Both the position numbers and the translations under genes were made by a program. This document shows positions 9,564 through 18,466 of a stretch of DNA of 64,000 nt, one piece after another (the stretch's first letter is position 1; the number at the start of each line of letters is the position of its first letter). The notes under the pieces are model-generated. The model did not search any database. It saw only the letters and a program-made list of their open reading frames with translations, and was not told the origin of the DNA. This DNA comes from Paraburkholderia panacisoli (GTDB taxonomy: Bacteria; Pseudomonadota; Gammaproteobacteria; Burkholderiales; Burkholderiaceae). The stretch lies in contig NZ_VTUZ01000030.1 in NCBI RefSeq assembly GCF_008369935.1, positions 1-64,000 of the forward strand, read 5' to 3'.

Positions 9564-12104
9564 TCATGCTTTTTTAGCCTCATGGATGAGTTCGGCTTCA
9601 TCATGGACGATGCCGAGCAGTCTCGCCTGGGTGAATTCGTCCTGCTCCAGCGCCTCTGCCGTGTTCTCGTACGCTACTCTCCCATTGACGAGCACGTACA
9701 CCCGATCCGCGATCGGCAGCACCATATCCGCCTGATGCTCGACGATAATCACACTCGCGCGGTCGCGTAGACGCACCACCGCATCGAGCACTTCCTGCAC
9801 AACAGCCGGCGCGAGCCCTTCGAACGGCTCGTCGAGCAAAATCGCTTTGGCTGGTGCCATCAAGGCGCGGGCAATCGCTACCATCTGCCGCTCCCCGCCG
9901 GAGAGATTCTCGGCGCGCGTGTCCTTGCGGTTCGCGAGGCGTGGGAAAAGCGCATAGATTTCGTCGACACTCACCCCGCCCTTGCGCGCCGCAAGCCGCA
10001 GGTTCTCGAAGACCGTCAGGTTTGGGAAGAGCCTTCTTCCTTCGGGCACCATTGCAAGACCGAGCCGGTTGATCACATGGGTTGGCTTGTTGGTAATGTC
10101 GTGCCCATCGAACGTAATCGAGCCGGAATTAACTGGCACGACGCCCGTGGCTGCTCGCAGCGTGGTCGTCTTGCCCACGCCATTACGGCCGAGAATCGCC
10201 ACGACCTCGCCTTCGTTGAGCGTGAGGTCGAGGCCATCGAGAATCGTGTTGCCACCGTAACCACCTTTCAGATTCCTGATGGTCAGAAGCGGTTTTATCG
10301 CAGCTGCCCTCGCCACGCGCGTGTTCAAGCGCTCGGCAACCGGCAGCGTCCGCTTCGAGCGGCCCATATACGCTTCGATGACTTCCGGATGCACGGCCAC
10401 TTCAGCGGGAGCACCATCGGCGATCAGATGTCCCCGGTGCAAGACACTGATGCGGTCGGAAATGGCCAGCACGCGATCGATATCGTGTTCGATCAGCACC
10501 ACCGCATGATGATTCGCCAACTCCCGCACAATCTTCGCAACGATCTCACGATCAGCCTCGGCGAGGCCCGCGAGCGGTTCGTCGAGAAGCAGGATCTTCG
10601 CCCGAGTCGCTAGCGAGATGGCGATTTCAAGCAGACGCTGCTCGCCATGCGACAGGCTCTCGCACACCGCAGCGGCCCTTTCGACCAGTCCAACCGCCGA
10701 AAGCAGCGACCACGTACGTGCATTCTGTTTTTCCGAACCATGTGCATCGAGCCACACGCCCAAGCGTCCGCGTTCGGCCGCCTGCACGGCCACGCGCACA
10801 TTCTCGAACACTGTCAGGTTGCGAAACACGCTCAGAATCTGAAAGGAGCGGCTCATGCCGAGACGCACGCGTTTGAACATCGCGAGGCGGGTGACGTCCT
10901 GCCCATCGAAGACGATGCGTCCGGCCGTCGGCTGCAGCACGCCAGTCAGCATATTGAAGAATGTGGTCTTGCCAGCACCGTTAGGCCCGATGAAACTGTG
11001 CAAACGATAAGGAAACACGTCGAGGTCGATCTCGTCTGCTGTGACAAGCGAGCCGAATCGTTTCGACAAACCACGTACCGAAAGAATCGGCATATTCGGG
11101 TCAGCGTCGATACGTGCGCTCCTATACGGCTCAATGACAGCGGGGCGCTCCGGAATCGTGTCGCGCACCAGCGTCCAGCGCGGCTCTTTCAGAAACCGCT
11201 GGACCAGCCCCTGAATCCCTTCAGGTGAAAAGAACGCGAACGCGATAATAATCGGCGCGAACAGCAACCACCAATGTTCGGTGAGGCTGCTCAACTTGTC
11301 TTCGAGCAGAATGAACGCAATCGCGCCCCATAACGGTCCGAGGAACTGGTGCACGCCGCCGAGTACGGTCATGAGCAGACTGTCACACGCATGTTCCCAG
11401 CTCAGGTTATTCGCATACGCGCCTTGCAGCATCAGGCAAAGTAACCCGCCTGCATAACCGATGATCGCCGCTGAGACAACAAACGAAAACAGTTTCAGGC
11501 GATACGTGTCATATCCCAGACTCGACGCGCGCTCTTCGTTGTCGCGCAGCGCCTGCAACGCGCGGCCGAATGGAGAGTGGACGAGTCGCCACAATGCCCA
11601 CGCAGCCGCCAGTACCGTCACGCAAACGAACACGTGGAACGCTGGGAATGTCGCAAACATCGGGCGCGGCACGTTCTGCAGACCGTTCTCCCCACCGGTA
11701 ACCTCAGTCCACTTGAACGCGATTTCGAATGCAATCTGCGAGCACGCGAGCGTCAGCAGCGAGAAATACAGTCCACGGCGTTTGAGCACGATCGCACCGA
11801 TCACCGCGGCCATGCCCGTAGTGAGCGCGACGCTCAACGCGAGTGCGACGATCTCATTGCCGACGAGGCGCTGTAGAGACACAGCAACCAGATACGTCGA
11901 GGTGCCGAAGAAGGCCGAAGCGCCGAATGGCACAAGACCGCTATACGCGACCAGCAGATTCACTCCCATGCCGTAGAGCGTATATATGGCTATCTGCGTT
12001 GTGAGGTTAAGTGGCGTGCCCGTGATAGATAGCAGTACCGAGACGACGAAAAGGCAGATCGCGAGCAGTGCGATTGGGTGTCGTGTTACAAGCTTTAGAT
12101 TCAT
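9564..12104 (-). CDS. Fused branched-chain-type ABC transporter: LivM permease + LivG ATPase + LivF ATPase
   Basis: A single 846-residue ORF carrying three normally separate proteins. Residues 1-305 are a LivM-type permease with about nine hydrophobic segments and the LGYDTYRLKLFSFVVSA block. Residues 338-580 are a LivG-type ATPase: Walker A GPNGAGKT at 373-380, LSHGEQR near 484, Walker B ILLLDEP at 504-510. Residues 605-846 are a LivF-type ATPase: Walker A GRNGVGKT at 639-646, LSGGE at 734-738, Walker B AILLDEP at 754-760. Linkers are short and no internal stop or frameshift is seen. The ATG overlaps the stop of the LivH gene by four bases. Both nucleotide sites look intact, so it should form a full importer core with LivH. 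Confidence 0.93.
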   Translation of the reverse strand: MNLKLVTRHPIALLAICLFVVSVLLSITGTPLNLTTQIAIYTLYGMGVNLLVAYSGLVPFGASAFFGTSTYLVAVSLQRLVGNEIVALALSVALTTGMAAVIGAIVLKRRGLYFSLLTLACSQIAFEIAFKWTEVTGGENGLQNVPRPMFATFPAFHVFVCVTVLAAAWALWRLVHSPFGRALQALRDNEERASSLGYDTYRLKLFSFVVSAAIIGYAGGLLCLMLQGAYANNLSWEHACDSLLMTVLGGVHQFLGPLWGAIAFILLEDKLSSLTEHWWLLFAPIIIAFAFFSPEGIQGLVQRFLKEPRWTLVRDTIPERPAVIEPYRSARIDADPNMPILSVRGLSKRFGSLVTADEIDLDVFPYRLHSFIGPNGAGKTTFFNMLTGVLQPTAGRIVFDGQDVTRLAMFKRVRLGMSRSFQILSVFRNLTVFENVRVAVQAAERGRLGVWLDAHGSEKQNARTWSLLSAVGLVERAAAVCESLSHGEQRLLEIAISLATRAKILLLDEPLAGLAEADREIVAKIVRELANHHAVVLIEHDIDRVLAISDRISVLHRGHLIADGAPAEVAVHPEVIEAYMGRSKRTLPVAERLNTRVARAAAIKPLLTIRNLKGGYGGNTILDGLDLTLNEGEVVAILGRNGVGKTTTLRAATGVVPVNSGSITFDGHDITNKPTHVINRLGLAMVPEGRRLFPNLTVFENLRLAARKGGVSVDEIYALFPRLANRKDTRAENLSGGERQMVAIARALMAPAKAILLDEPFEGLAPAVVQEVLDAVVRLRDRASVIIVEHQADMVLPIADRVYVLVNGRVAYENTAEALEQDEFTQARLLGIVHDEAELIHEAKKA

Positions 12105-12970
12105 TCAAAACGCTCCCAGCGTTCCCCGAAGAGCCCGCGCGGACGCACGAGCAACACGAGGGCCATCAAAACATACATCGCGACCGATGAACCTTCGGGG
12201 AAAAACTGCACAGCTAGCGCCGTGACCACGCCAACCAGCAGTCCCGCGACCACAGCGCCGGCAAATGACCCGAGCCCGCCGATCGTGACGATCACGAAGG
12301 CCGGCATCACGGCGGTGGTCGCCATACTGGGCGTAACAGTCAGCAACGGTGCGGCGAGCAGTCCCGCTGCCCCCGCCAGCAGTGCGCCGAGACCAAAGGC
12401 ACCCGTCAGCACGCGCGGCAGATTGATGCCGAGCAGGCCGACCATTTCCGAGTCGCGGCTGCCCGCACGCAGGATGCGGCCGTACGGTGTGAACTTCATG
12501 AACCACCACAAGGCGACCAGGATCACGATAGTGGTGACGAGCACGAAGAGCCGATACTTCGTGAGCAGCAGAGGACCATAGACGAAAACGCCCGACAGCG
12601 CCTCAGGCGGACTGAACGCCAGTCCGCCCGCACCCCAGATGAGCCGGATCAGCTCCGTGAGTAGCAGCGAGAGGGCGAACGTGACGATCAGTCCTTGTAG
12701 TGTCTCCTTGCCATACAGCCTGCGAATAAAGATGACCTCAATCAGCACACCGACAGCGGCGACGAGCACGGGCACAAGCACGACCGCCCACCAGCCGAAA
12801 CGCATAGATAGAGCAACCGCGAAGTACGCGCCGAGTGCAAATAGCGCCCCATGCGCGAAGTTGACGATCCCGAGCAACCCGCAAATGATCGAGAGTCCAA
12901 TCGCAAGTAACACAAAAAGAAATCCCAGCACCAAGCCATTGGCGATCTGGGACAAGACAATGTCTGCCAT
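12101..12970 (-). CDS. livH: Branched-chain-type ABC transporter permease LivH
   Basis: 289 residues, strongly hydrophobic, with the LivH hallmark GLLGIVNFAHGALFALGAY near the N-terminus and the GGLGSFAGAVVAGLLVG block near the C-terminus. It forms the second membrane subunit of the importer with the LivM domain of the downstream fusion. Its stop overlaps the start of the fusion gene (ATGA-type, 12101-12104), so the two are translationally coupled. A substrate-binding protein gene precedes it by about 33 bases. Family members import amino acids, but in catabolic clusters of Burkholderiales they often import aromatic or aliphatic acids; which one applies here is unknown. Confidence 0.93.
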   Translation of the reverse strand: MADIVLSQIANGLVLGFLFVLLAIGLSIICGLLGIVNFAHGALFALGAYFAVALSMRFGWWAVVLVPVLVAAVGVLIEVIFIRRLYGKETLQGLIVTFALSLLLTELIRLIWGAGGLAFSPPEALSGVFVYGPLLLTKYRLFVLVTTIVILVALWWFMKFTPYGRILRAGSRDSEMVGLLGINLPRVLTGAFGLGALLAGAAGLLAAPLLTVTPSMATTAVMPAFVIVTIGGLGSFAGAVVAGLLVGVVTALAVQFFPEGSSVAMYVLMALVLLVRPRGLFGERWERFE

Positions 12971-13003
12971 GTCCGTACTCCTGGTTCCTGCTTGCTTGAA
13001 GGA

Positions 13004-14293
13004 TCAGATCTGGCGCAACGGCATCACGCAGCCGACTTCCTGGCGCGTTCCGTAGAGCTTGTCGATGTCGGCGGGGTTCTGTGGCACAACCGAAATCTGG
13101 TCGAGCCAGTCCCACTGGTCGGTGACATGGTCCTTCACCTTGAATACTGTCCACCGACGGACCATCTGATGATCCCACGGGCGAAAAAATGCGGAGCCAC
13201 TACCGTCGCTGAACTTGACCATTTCAAGGCTTGCCGCGATGTCGCTGCCGCTCGCGCTCTTTGCACGGTTGATGCCTTCGAGTAGCGCGTGAGCGGAGAA
13301 CCAGCCGAGCCATGCCTGGGCGCCTGGCGGGCGGCCGTATTTCGCGGTGTACTTCCTAGTGAATGCCTGCTCTTCCGGCGAGTGTCCCGGCGAATTGAAA
13401 TGCCAAGGTTTGCCGTAGTAGCCGGTTGCAGCATCGACGTTGATCGACCAAAGATCCGAATCGCCAATTATTGGACACGCGACCGGGATCCGGCCTTTCA
13501 TGCCCATTTCCGCGTATTGCTTGAGGAATGTCGACAGATCGCCACCCGGCAAGCCGAGCACCACGACGTCAGGCTTCGCCTGACGGATCTTCAAAATGAA
13601 TGAACTGAAGTCGGTGGTGTTCAGCGGCGTCGCGTCGGCGCCCGTCATCGTGCCGCCGGCTTCCTTGAGCAGATCCGCCATCGAGCGCTGGATACCTTGG
13701 CCGTACGTATAATTCGAGAACACGAAGTGCCAGCGCTTGCCGATCGCCAGCAACGACGGAGCGAGTGCGCGGCAGCAGACGGGCGTTGCGGCCTGCGTGC
13801 GGAACGTGTACGGATTGCAACTGCCACCAGTGAGCTCGCTTGCGGTGCCATTTGGCGCGAGGTAGGGTATGCGTGCGCGGTTTGCGACTGACGCCATCGC
13901 GAGCGACGTAGCGCTGTTGGTGCCGCCGATCACCGCGATGACCTTGTCCTCTTCCACTAGCTTTTGCATGTTCTGTTGGGCGCTTTGCGGATTCGGTTCG
14001 TCGTACCAGACGAGTTCAATGCGGCGGCCGCGAACCTCGTTGCCGGCGTCGTCGAGGGCCATCTTCACGCCATTGGCGATGACCTCGCCCTGCTCGGTCC
14101 AGACGCCTTGCTTCGCCAACACCAAGCCGAGCTTCACCGGCTGCTCGCCCTGTGCGCGCACGACCGCAGGTGCGGCGAGCATAGCCGCGCCGCTCGCGAG
14201 TGTCTTACCCGCGACGGCGAGCCAATCGCGGCGCGCCATGTTTAAACCCGGCTGACGCTCATCGACGTCATGCTTCTGGTGTTCGTCGTTCAT
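13004..14293 (-). CDS. Branched-chain-type ABC transporter substrate-binding protein
   Basis: 429 residues of the periplasmic binding protein type 1 (LivK/Peripla_BP_6) family. The N-terminus has an 18-residue extension, then MARRDWLAVAGKTLASGA with a twin arginine and an AQG cleavage region, which suggests Tat or Sec export. PVKLGLVLAKQGVWTEQGE and VIGGTNSATSLAMASVANRA are characteristic first-lobe motifs. The ATG at 14293 is preceded by GGAGTGGAGA, so the long N-terminus is probably genuine. It heads the transporter operon (binding protein, LivH, LivMGF fusion). Downstream of the decayed cluster B enzymes and in the same direction, so it was probably part of that operon. Confidence 0.92.
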   Translation of the reverse strand: MNDEHQKHDVDERQPGLNMARRDWLAVAGKTLASGAAMLAAPAVVRAQGEQPVKLGLVLAKQGVWTEQGEVIANGVKMALDDAGNEVRGRRIELVWYDEPNPQSAQQNMQKLVEEDKVIAVIGGTNSATSLAMASVANRARIPYLAPNGTASELTGGSCNPYTFRTQAATPVCCRALAPSLLAIGKRWHFVFSNYTYGQGIQRSMADLLKEAGGTMTGADATPLNTTDFSSFILKIRQAKPDVVVLGLPGGDLSTFLKQYAEMGMKGRIPVACPIIGDSDLWSINVDAATGYYGKPWHFNSPGHSPEEQAFTRKYTAKYGRPPGAQAWLGWFSAHALLEGINRAKSASGSDIAASLEMVKFSDGSGSAFFRPWDHQMVRRWTVFKVKDHVTDQWDWLDQISVVPQNPADIDKLYGTRQEVGCVMPLRQI

Positions 14294-14655
14294 CTGTCTC
14301 CACTCCTATGTCAGCATCCAGTTGTTGGGACGATGTCACCACCCACTTCCCAGACTTATCCTTTCTAATATGCTTTGTATCCCTAATATTTTTATCTTGG
14401 TAGACGTGGATAGTTACATTTTCCTCTCCTTCATGTTTTTGAAGAACAAGCACAGCTAGTAACGCGTTCAGACTCGCCCCACCGTCCGCTCACCAACTAA
14501 CACTATCAGTCGTTACACTACGACTTCACATGGCACGTGGTGGGTATTCAGGTACGGGGTGTCGCCTGAAATCGCGTTGCGTATCCCGTGTCAGACGGTT
14601 TCTGGATCCATCGCAGTCAGCCCCAGCTTATTGTCGTAATGAACAATTGATCAGC
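14294..14655. other. Intergenic region, no gene seen
   Basis: About 360 bases between the binding-protein gene and the SDR relic. The stretch 14330-14450 is AT-rich and may hold the transporter promoter, but no clear operator or -35/-10 pair was seen. Confidence 0.4.
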
Positions 14656-14955
14656 TCATAGAACGCCCCGCCTCGGAATGCTGTGAATCTCTTCTTCACT
14701 GACATCGGTATCCGCGAAACTAGAACATCGAATGGCGGCACTGAAGACTTCCGGCACCAACTCCTGTGCAGTGGCTTCGGAGATGAACGCCACTGCTACC
14801 CTCGATGTGTTGCACAGCAAATGTCCCGCAAGTTGGGGCACCCCGGCTATCGATGATGTATTTACAATGAGCTTTTCCCCCTCTTGCTTGCGCATCCTCG
14901 AGAGAAAGGCACCCGTCCCGTGCACAACACCTAAAATTCAGACATCAAGTTGCTT
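14656..14955 (-). pseudogene. SDR relic, paralogue of the cluster A SDR at 55990
   Basis: The frame reads ILGVVHGTGAFLSRMRKQEG and then KLIVNTSSIAGVPQLAGHL, which aligns with NLWGVIHGLDVFLPRMRQQ and KHIVNTASISALVPLAGHL in the middle of the intact SDR at 55990-56820. The N-terminal Rossmann part and the true C-terminus are missing, and YSASK of the intact copy reads CNTSR here, so the catalytic Tyr and Lys are gone. It is fused by deletion to the ALDH relic immediately upstream. Certainly non-functional. Confidence 0.85.
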
Positions 14956-14966
14956 CGGAGCGCCAT

Positions 14967-15158
14967 CTAGCGGCCGCGACGAGACCGCGACAGCGTTGCG
15001 GCGTGTGTCGACATTACGACCGGGCTGATGCCATCGGCTTCAGTAGCGAAAGCCCTTCGGCAAAGACCCGTCGTCGGATTGACAGACTTGAGCATTTTCC
15101 CGTTTACGGCCATCATTTCACGGTCGCCGTAGTAATTTAGGAAGTTCTCCAAGCCCAT
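14967..15158 (-). pseudogene. Aldehyde dehydrogenase N-terminal relic, paralogue of 54468
   Basis: ATG at 15158 opens MGLENFLNYYGDREMMAVNG and continues KMLKSVNPTTGL, matching HTFLNYYDGRDVAALSGGV and FETINPTTGQ at the start of the intact ALDH at 54468-55943. Similarity ends after about 40 residues. Everything from there to the middle of the next SDR has been deleted, so about 450 residues including the catalytic Cys and Glu are missing. It follows the SDR at 15214-15960, the same order as in cluster A. Confidence 0.85.
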
Positions 15159-15213
15159 GTTGATTCTCCGTTTCACGCAGCAAAAAAAGACGTCTGTGTC
15201 AGACTGCGCGAGA

Positions 15214-15960
15214 TCACGCGGCCGTTTTTCCTCCATTCACGCCAATGACTTGGCCCATAAGAAATCTCGCCCTATCCGACGCAAGGAACACGATGGTATC
15301 GGCAACTTCTTCAGGAGTTCCTGCTCGCTTTGCGGGAACGCCCGCGACCAAGCCCGCCTTACGTTCGGGGGTACCCGTGAAACGGTCAAGCATTCCAGTC
15401 TCGACCGGACCCGGCGCGACTGCGTTTACCCGCACGCCAGCTGCGGCACCTTCGAGCGCGCCTGCCTTGGTCAGCCCTTCGACCGCGTGCTTGCTAGCGA
15501 TATACATCGATGAGTTCATCGCGCCACGGCTTCCCAAGGTCGACGATAAATTGATGATGCTTCCATATCCTTGCGAAAGCATCACGCGCATCTCATGTTT
15601 CATGCTAAACAGCGTGCCCAAGACATTGGTGTCAAAGGCGGCCGCATAGCTTTCGGCAGTCTGTTCAATCAGCGGACCTGGACTACCTTCATTGCCCGCA
15701 TTATTCACGGCGACATCCAGGCGCCCAAAACGCTCGACGGTCCGATCGACGAGAAAGCGCACGTCCTCCTCGTGGCGAACGTCAGCGCGAACAAATTCAA
15801 CTTCGACGCCCAACATCCGCAACTCTGCGGCAAGCGCCTGGCCAGCTTCATCACGGCGCCCTGAAATGACGATATTTGCAGCCTCGCGAGCAAAGGCAAT
15901 TGCGGTCGCTCGTCCGATGCCCGTCAGAGCGCCGGTAATAAGGACAATAGGTGTGGACAT
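15214..15960 (-). CDS. Short-chain dehydrogenase/reductase, cluster B copy
   Basis: About 248 residues of a classical SDR: VLITGALTGIGRATAIAFAR (TGxxxGIG cofactor motif), VNNAG, and catalytic Ser ... Y-x-x-x-K in NLSSTLGSRGAMNSSMYIASK, ending MGQVIGVNGGKTAA. It is the paralogue of the cluster A SDR at 53708-54454 with the same unusual C-terminal GGKTA. ATG at 15960 is preferred (GGAG nine bases upstream) over ATG 15975. All catalytic residues are present, so it may still be active, probably oxidising an alcohol to an aldehyde or ketone. Its neighbours on both sides are broken. Confidence 0.9.
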   Translation of the reverse strand: MSTPIVLITGALTGIGRATAIAFAREAANIVISGRRDEAGQALAAELRMLGVEVEFVRADVRHEEDVRFLVDRTVERFGRLDVAVNNAGNEGSPGPLIEQTAESYAAAFDTNVLGTLFSMKHEMRVMLSQGYGSIINLSSTLGSRGAMNSSMYIASKHAVEGLTKAGALEGAAAGVRVNAVAPGPVETGMLDRFTGTPERKAGLVAGVPAKRAGTPEEVADTIVFLASDRARFLMGQVIGVNGGKTAA

Positions 15961-16059
15961 ATCGAATTTCTCCATTGTTGGTGAATGAGGTTATCGTTGC
16001 AGGAAACGGTGCGAGATGGGGCATCCGCATTGAAGGAGGTGTGGCTGTCGCCGCCACTC

Positions 16060-16833
16060 ACGTCCAAAGCACATGCTTGCTCTCGGCGCGAGGAGGCCGA
16101 ATCCTCAACTCCACCGAACGGCATTTCCGGCAAGCCGTAGAGCCGGTAAAGGCCACTATGCGAACAATCGGGTGCGGAATGAGATAGCTGGAAATCTCGG
16201 CCGGGTTGTCATAGAAGAGACCGACCGTGCCCGCTGGCACGCCGCGTCTACGAAAGCCTGCAGCAGGGCTGCGGGCGAAGCGGGCGTTTCCTCCGGGGCA
16301 TTCACCGGGGACGAGCAACCGCTCGCTAGGGCAGAACCCAGCTTACGCACAATTTGAAAGACTGGGAAATTCCTCGGCGTGAACGCCTTCACCGGCCCGA
16401 CTGGCTCCTTCATAACCATCTGCTGCGCGGCCAATTTGCGTGACGGCACAATCCGGCCATAGACACGACGAACTTCGTCAGTGAACCATTCGATGATATC
16501 GGCGGCGGACAGCATCTCGAGATGCGCTTCGGAAATCGGCTTGCCCTGCTCCTGGGTCATCAGACGCGCGATTGATTGTGCACGTTCACGCACTAGAGCA
16601 GCGGCCTTGCGTACCACTGCAGCTCGTTCGTTAGACGGAACTTTGCGCCAGGGGTTAAAACCCCGTTGTGCCGCAGCCAAGGAACGATCCAAATCCAGGA
16701 TGCTGGCGTGCGCGACTGTCCCGATCAACTTGCCGGTCGAGGGATTGATGACGTCAAGTGTCTTGCCGTCCGCAGTGTCGCACCGCTCGTTATCAACCAA
16801 CAGCCGGGTATCTGAATAGATTGACGTGCTCAT
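16060..16833 (-). pseudogene. Aldehyde dehydrogenase pseudogene, paralogue of 56863
   Basis: Opens with ATG at 16833 and follows the intact ALDH at 56863-58308 closely (KTLDVINPSTGKLIGTVAHA, EQGKPISEA, VYGRIVPSRKL, GPVKAFTPRNFP). After about 195 residues the frame shifts near 16250; the continuation NPAEISSYLIPHPIV plus FTGSTA is in another frame. From there an internal deletion of about 250 residues removes the catalytic Glu and Cys region and joins directly to PEMPFGGVEDSA, the C-terminal block equivalent to PELPFSGVKDSG. One frameshift plus one deletion make this non-functional. Confidence 0.9.
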
Positions 16834-17073
16834 CCGATCTTCCTGTTCGTTTGAAGGTGACCGCCCCGTGCTGGCAGGATGCCTGTTTCTTCCCTACTTG
16901 GGAGCTAGTGCGGTGACACCTCGTCAACGCACTACCGGACATTCTAGCCATACATCTGACTGTAGGAATCGCTAGCTCAAGCGCAAACACAGGGTGGCCA
17001 CCGCCTACTTGCAATCCAAGAGCGCATCTGGGCTTGCAATCAGCCAGCGGTTCTGCGCGCTCTTCTTCTTGGG

Positions 17074-17400
17074 CTATGTGACAGCGGAAAACAAATGAGA
17101 TGCAAGGAGGGAGCTCGTTATATTGACAACGAGGGGCCCCGGGATTTCGCTCTCCTGTTTCGCAGCAATCCACTCAGAATCACTAACGAAGGCGGCCCAG
17201 AGAGCTTCACGCTCCTCGAGCGTATTCCATACGAGCATATACACGAGCTGATCACCGTCGACCTTGGGATGCGTCCTCCAGAAACCGGCGTGACATATCC
17301 CCAGCCGAGCCCAGATCCCCAACGTATGCTGCTGAAATCGTCGCAGGAGATCGGGCATCCGGCCGGGCACCGGCGTATAAATTCGAAGTTCATAGACCAT
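17074..17400 (-). CDS. NIPSNAP-family protein
   Basis: 108 residues starting MVYELRIYTPVPGRMPDLLRRF, the standard opening of NIPSNAP/dimeric alpha-beta barrel proteins, followed by GFWRTHP, LVYMLVW and EEREALWAAFVSDSEW. Such small proteins are common in aromatic and xenobiotic catabolic clusters of Burkholderiales; their biochemical role is mostly unknown. It lies between the halohydrin-dehalogenase-like gene and the broken ALDH on the same strand. It has no counterpart in cluster A. The C-terminus (LLASHLFSAVT) looks slightly extended and could have been altered. Confidence 0.85.
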   Translation of the reverse strand: MVYELRIYTPVPGRMPDLLRRFQQHTLGIWARLGICHAGFWRTHPKVDGDQLVYMLVWNTLEEREALWAAFVSDSEWIAAKQESEIPGPLVVNITSSLLASHLFSAVT

Positions 17401-17507
17401 CGATTTCTCTCAAAAAGACCATGTAAAGCACATCGAGATACATCGCTTTTCGCCCTCCATCCGGAGCAGCGATGCTCAGCCATGCGTTGCGCAGCCTCTC
17501 TTGAAAC

Positions 17508-18194
17508 TTACATCGTGCTGCCCGACGTCCATCCTCCGTCGAAGGACAGAATCTGACCATACGAAAAGTCGCTTTCCGGTCCAGCCAGGAAGAGAACTGA
17601 CTGGGCTAGCTGCAGCCCGGGTGCGAGCCGACCGCCGGGACACTCCGCCAGACGCACACGAAATTCTTCGGTCGTGCGATATTCGCTTGGCCAGTACGTC
17701 AGATTATCAACGTAGGTCTGCGCCGTGGCGTTGATATGCACATAGGGCGCGACTTCCATCGCAACGTTTCTCATGTAGCCGAACTGCGCACCTCGCGCCG
17801 CACCATATATGGATACTCCGCCCTTTCGACCGCGTAGCGGGGTGGCACTGCCCACGACGACGATTTTGCCCTGCTTGCGTGCAAGCATCTGCGGCAGAAC
17901 TGCCCTGGTGAGCCGGTGCAGTGGATATACGATCCGTTGCATCGCCAACTCCATGTCTTCATCGGTCTTTTCGGTCGCAGGTGCATACTTGTGCGGATAC
18001 GCCAAGTTTGCGATAAGAATGTCGACATGCCCAACCTCGCGGATCAACTTGTCTGCGGCGTCCGGCGGTGTCAAATCACGCGACTCCGCAAACACCTCCG
18101 CGCCCTCTTTTTTGAAGAGTTCAACGATATCCGCGCCGTTGTACTCGTTACAGTCCGTCACGATTACGCGCTTACCGGCCAGCCGTCCAGTCAT
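17508..18194 (-). CDS. Predicted halohydrin dehalogenase (SDR fold), cluster B copy
   Basis: 228 residues with an SDR fold but atypical motifs. The dinucleotide-binding Gly-rich loop is replaced by T13-D-C-N-E-Y18-N-G20, which fits T-x4-(F/Y)-x-G, the signature of halohydrin dehalogenases (halide pocket instead of NAD site). The catalytic Tyr-x3-Lys of SDRs is Y130-G-A-A-R134, with S116 in VGSATPLRG, giving the Ser-Tyr-Arg triad of that family. Those enzymes convert vicinal haloalcohols to epoxides with release of halide, or open epoxides with small anions, without cofactor. ATG at 18194 has AAGGAGG six bases upstream. It is the first gene of cluster B, divergent from the LysR gene. Function is by motif; NAD(P)-independent activity is not shown. 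Confidence 0.72.
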   Translation of the reverse strand: MTGRLAGKRVIVTDCNEYNGADIVELFKKEGAEVFAESRDLTPPDAADKLIREVGHVDILIANLAYPHKYAPATEKTDEDMELAMQRIVYPLHRLTRAVLPQMLARKQGKIVVVGSATPLRGRKGGVSIYGAARGAQFGYMRNVAMEVAPYVHINATAQTYVDNLTYWPSEYRTTEEFRVRLAECPGGRLAPGLQLAQSVLFLAGPESDFSYGQILSFDGGWTSGSTM

Positions 18195-18304
18195 CTAAAG
18201 CCTCCTTTTTCACGGGAACGAGAATATGACCGATCAATCCGCCCTCTTTGGCAAGACCATCGGCACAGCATGAAATTCGCAAGAGTCTGGCGACGTGTTT
18301 GCGG

Positions 18305-18318
18305 CGAATGAACATTCG
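18305..18318. promoter_or_regulatory. Short inverted repeat in the divergent promoter region
   Basis: CGAATG-AA-CATTCG lies between the divergently transcribed dehalogenase-like gene (start 18194) and the LysR gene (start 18467). The place fits a regulator site, but the repeat is short and could be chance. Confidence 0.3.
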
Positions 18319-18466
18319 TCGCCAATGATCACAGACGTCTCAGGTCACGCTGCGTTGAGCCTTGCCCGTCGACGAGATCCTCGGCATGGGAGTGACTGTA
18401 GAGACTGCTTGCGTCAGTGACCAAGACTTTGTAAGCTGCGGCTCATACTTTTGAAGCATTGGCCTA

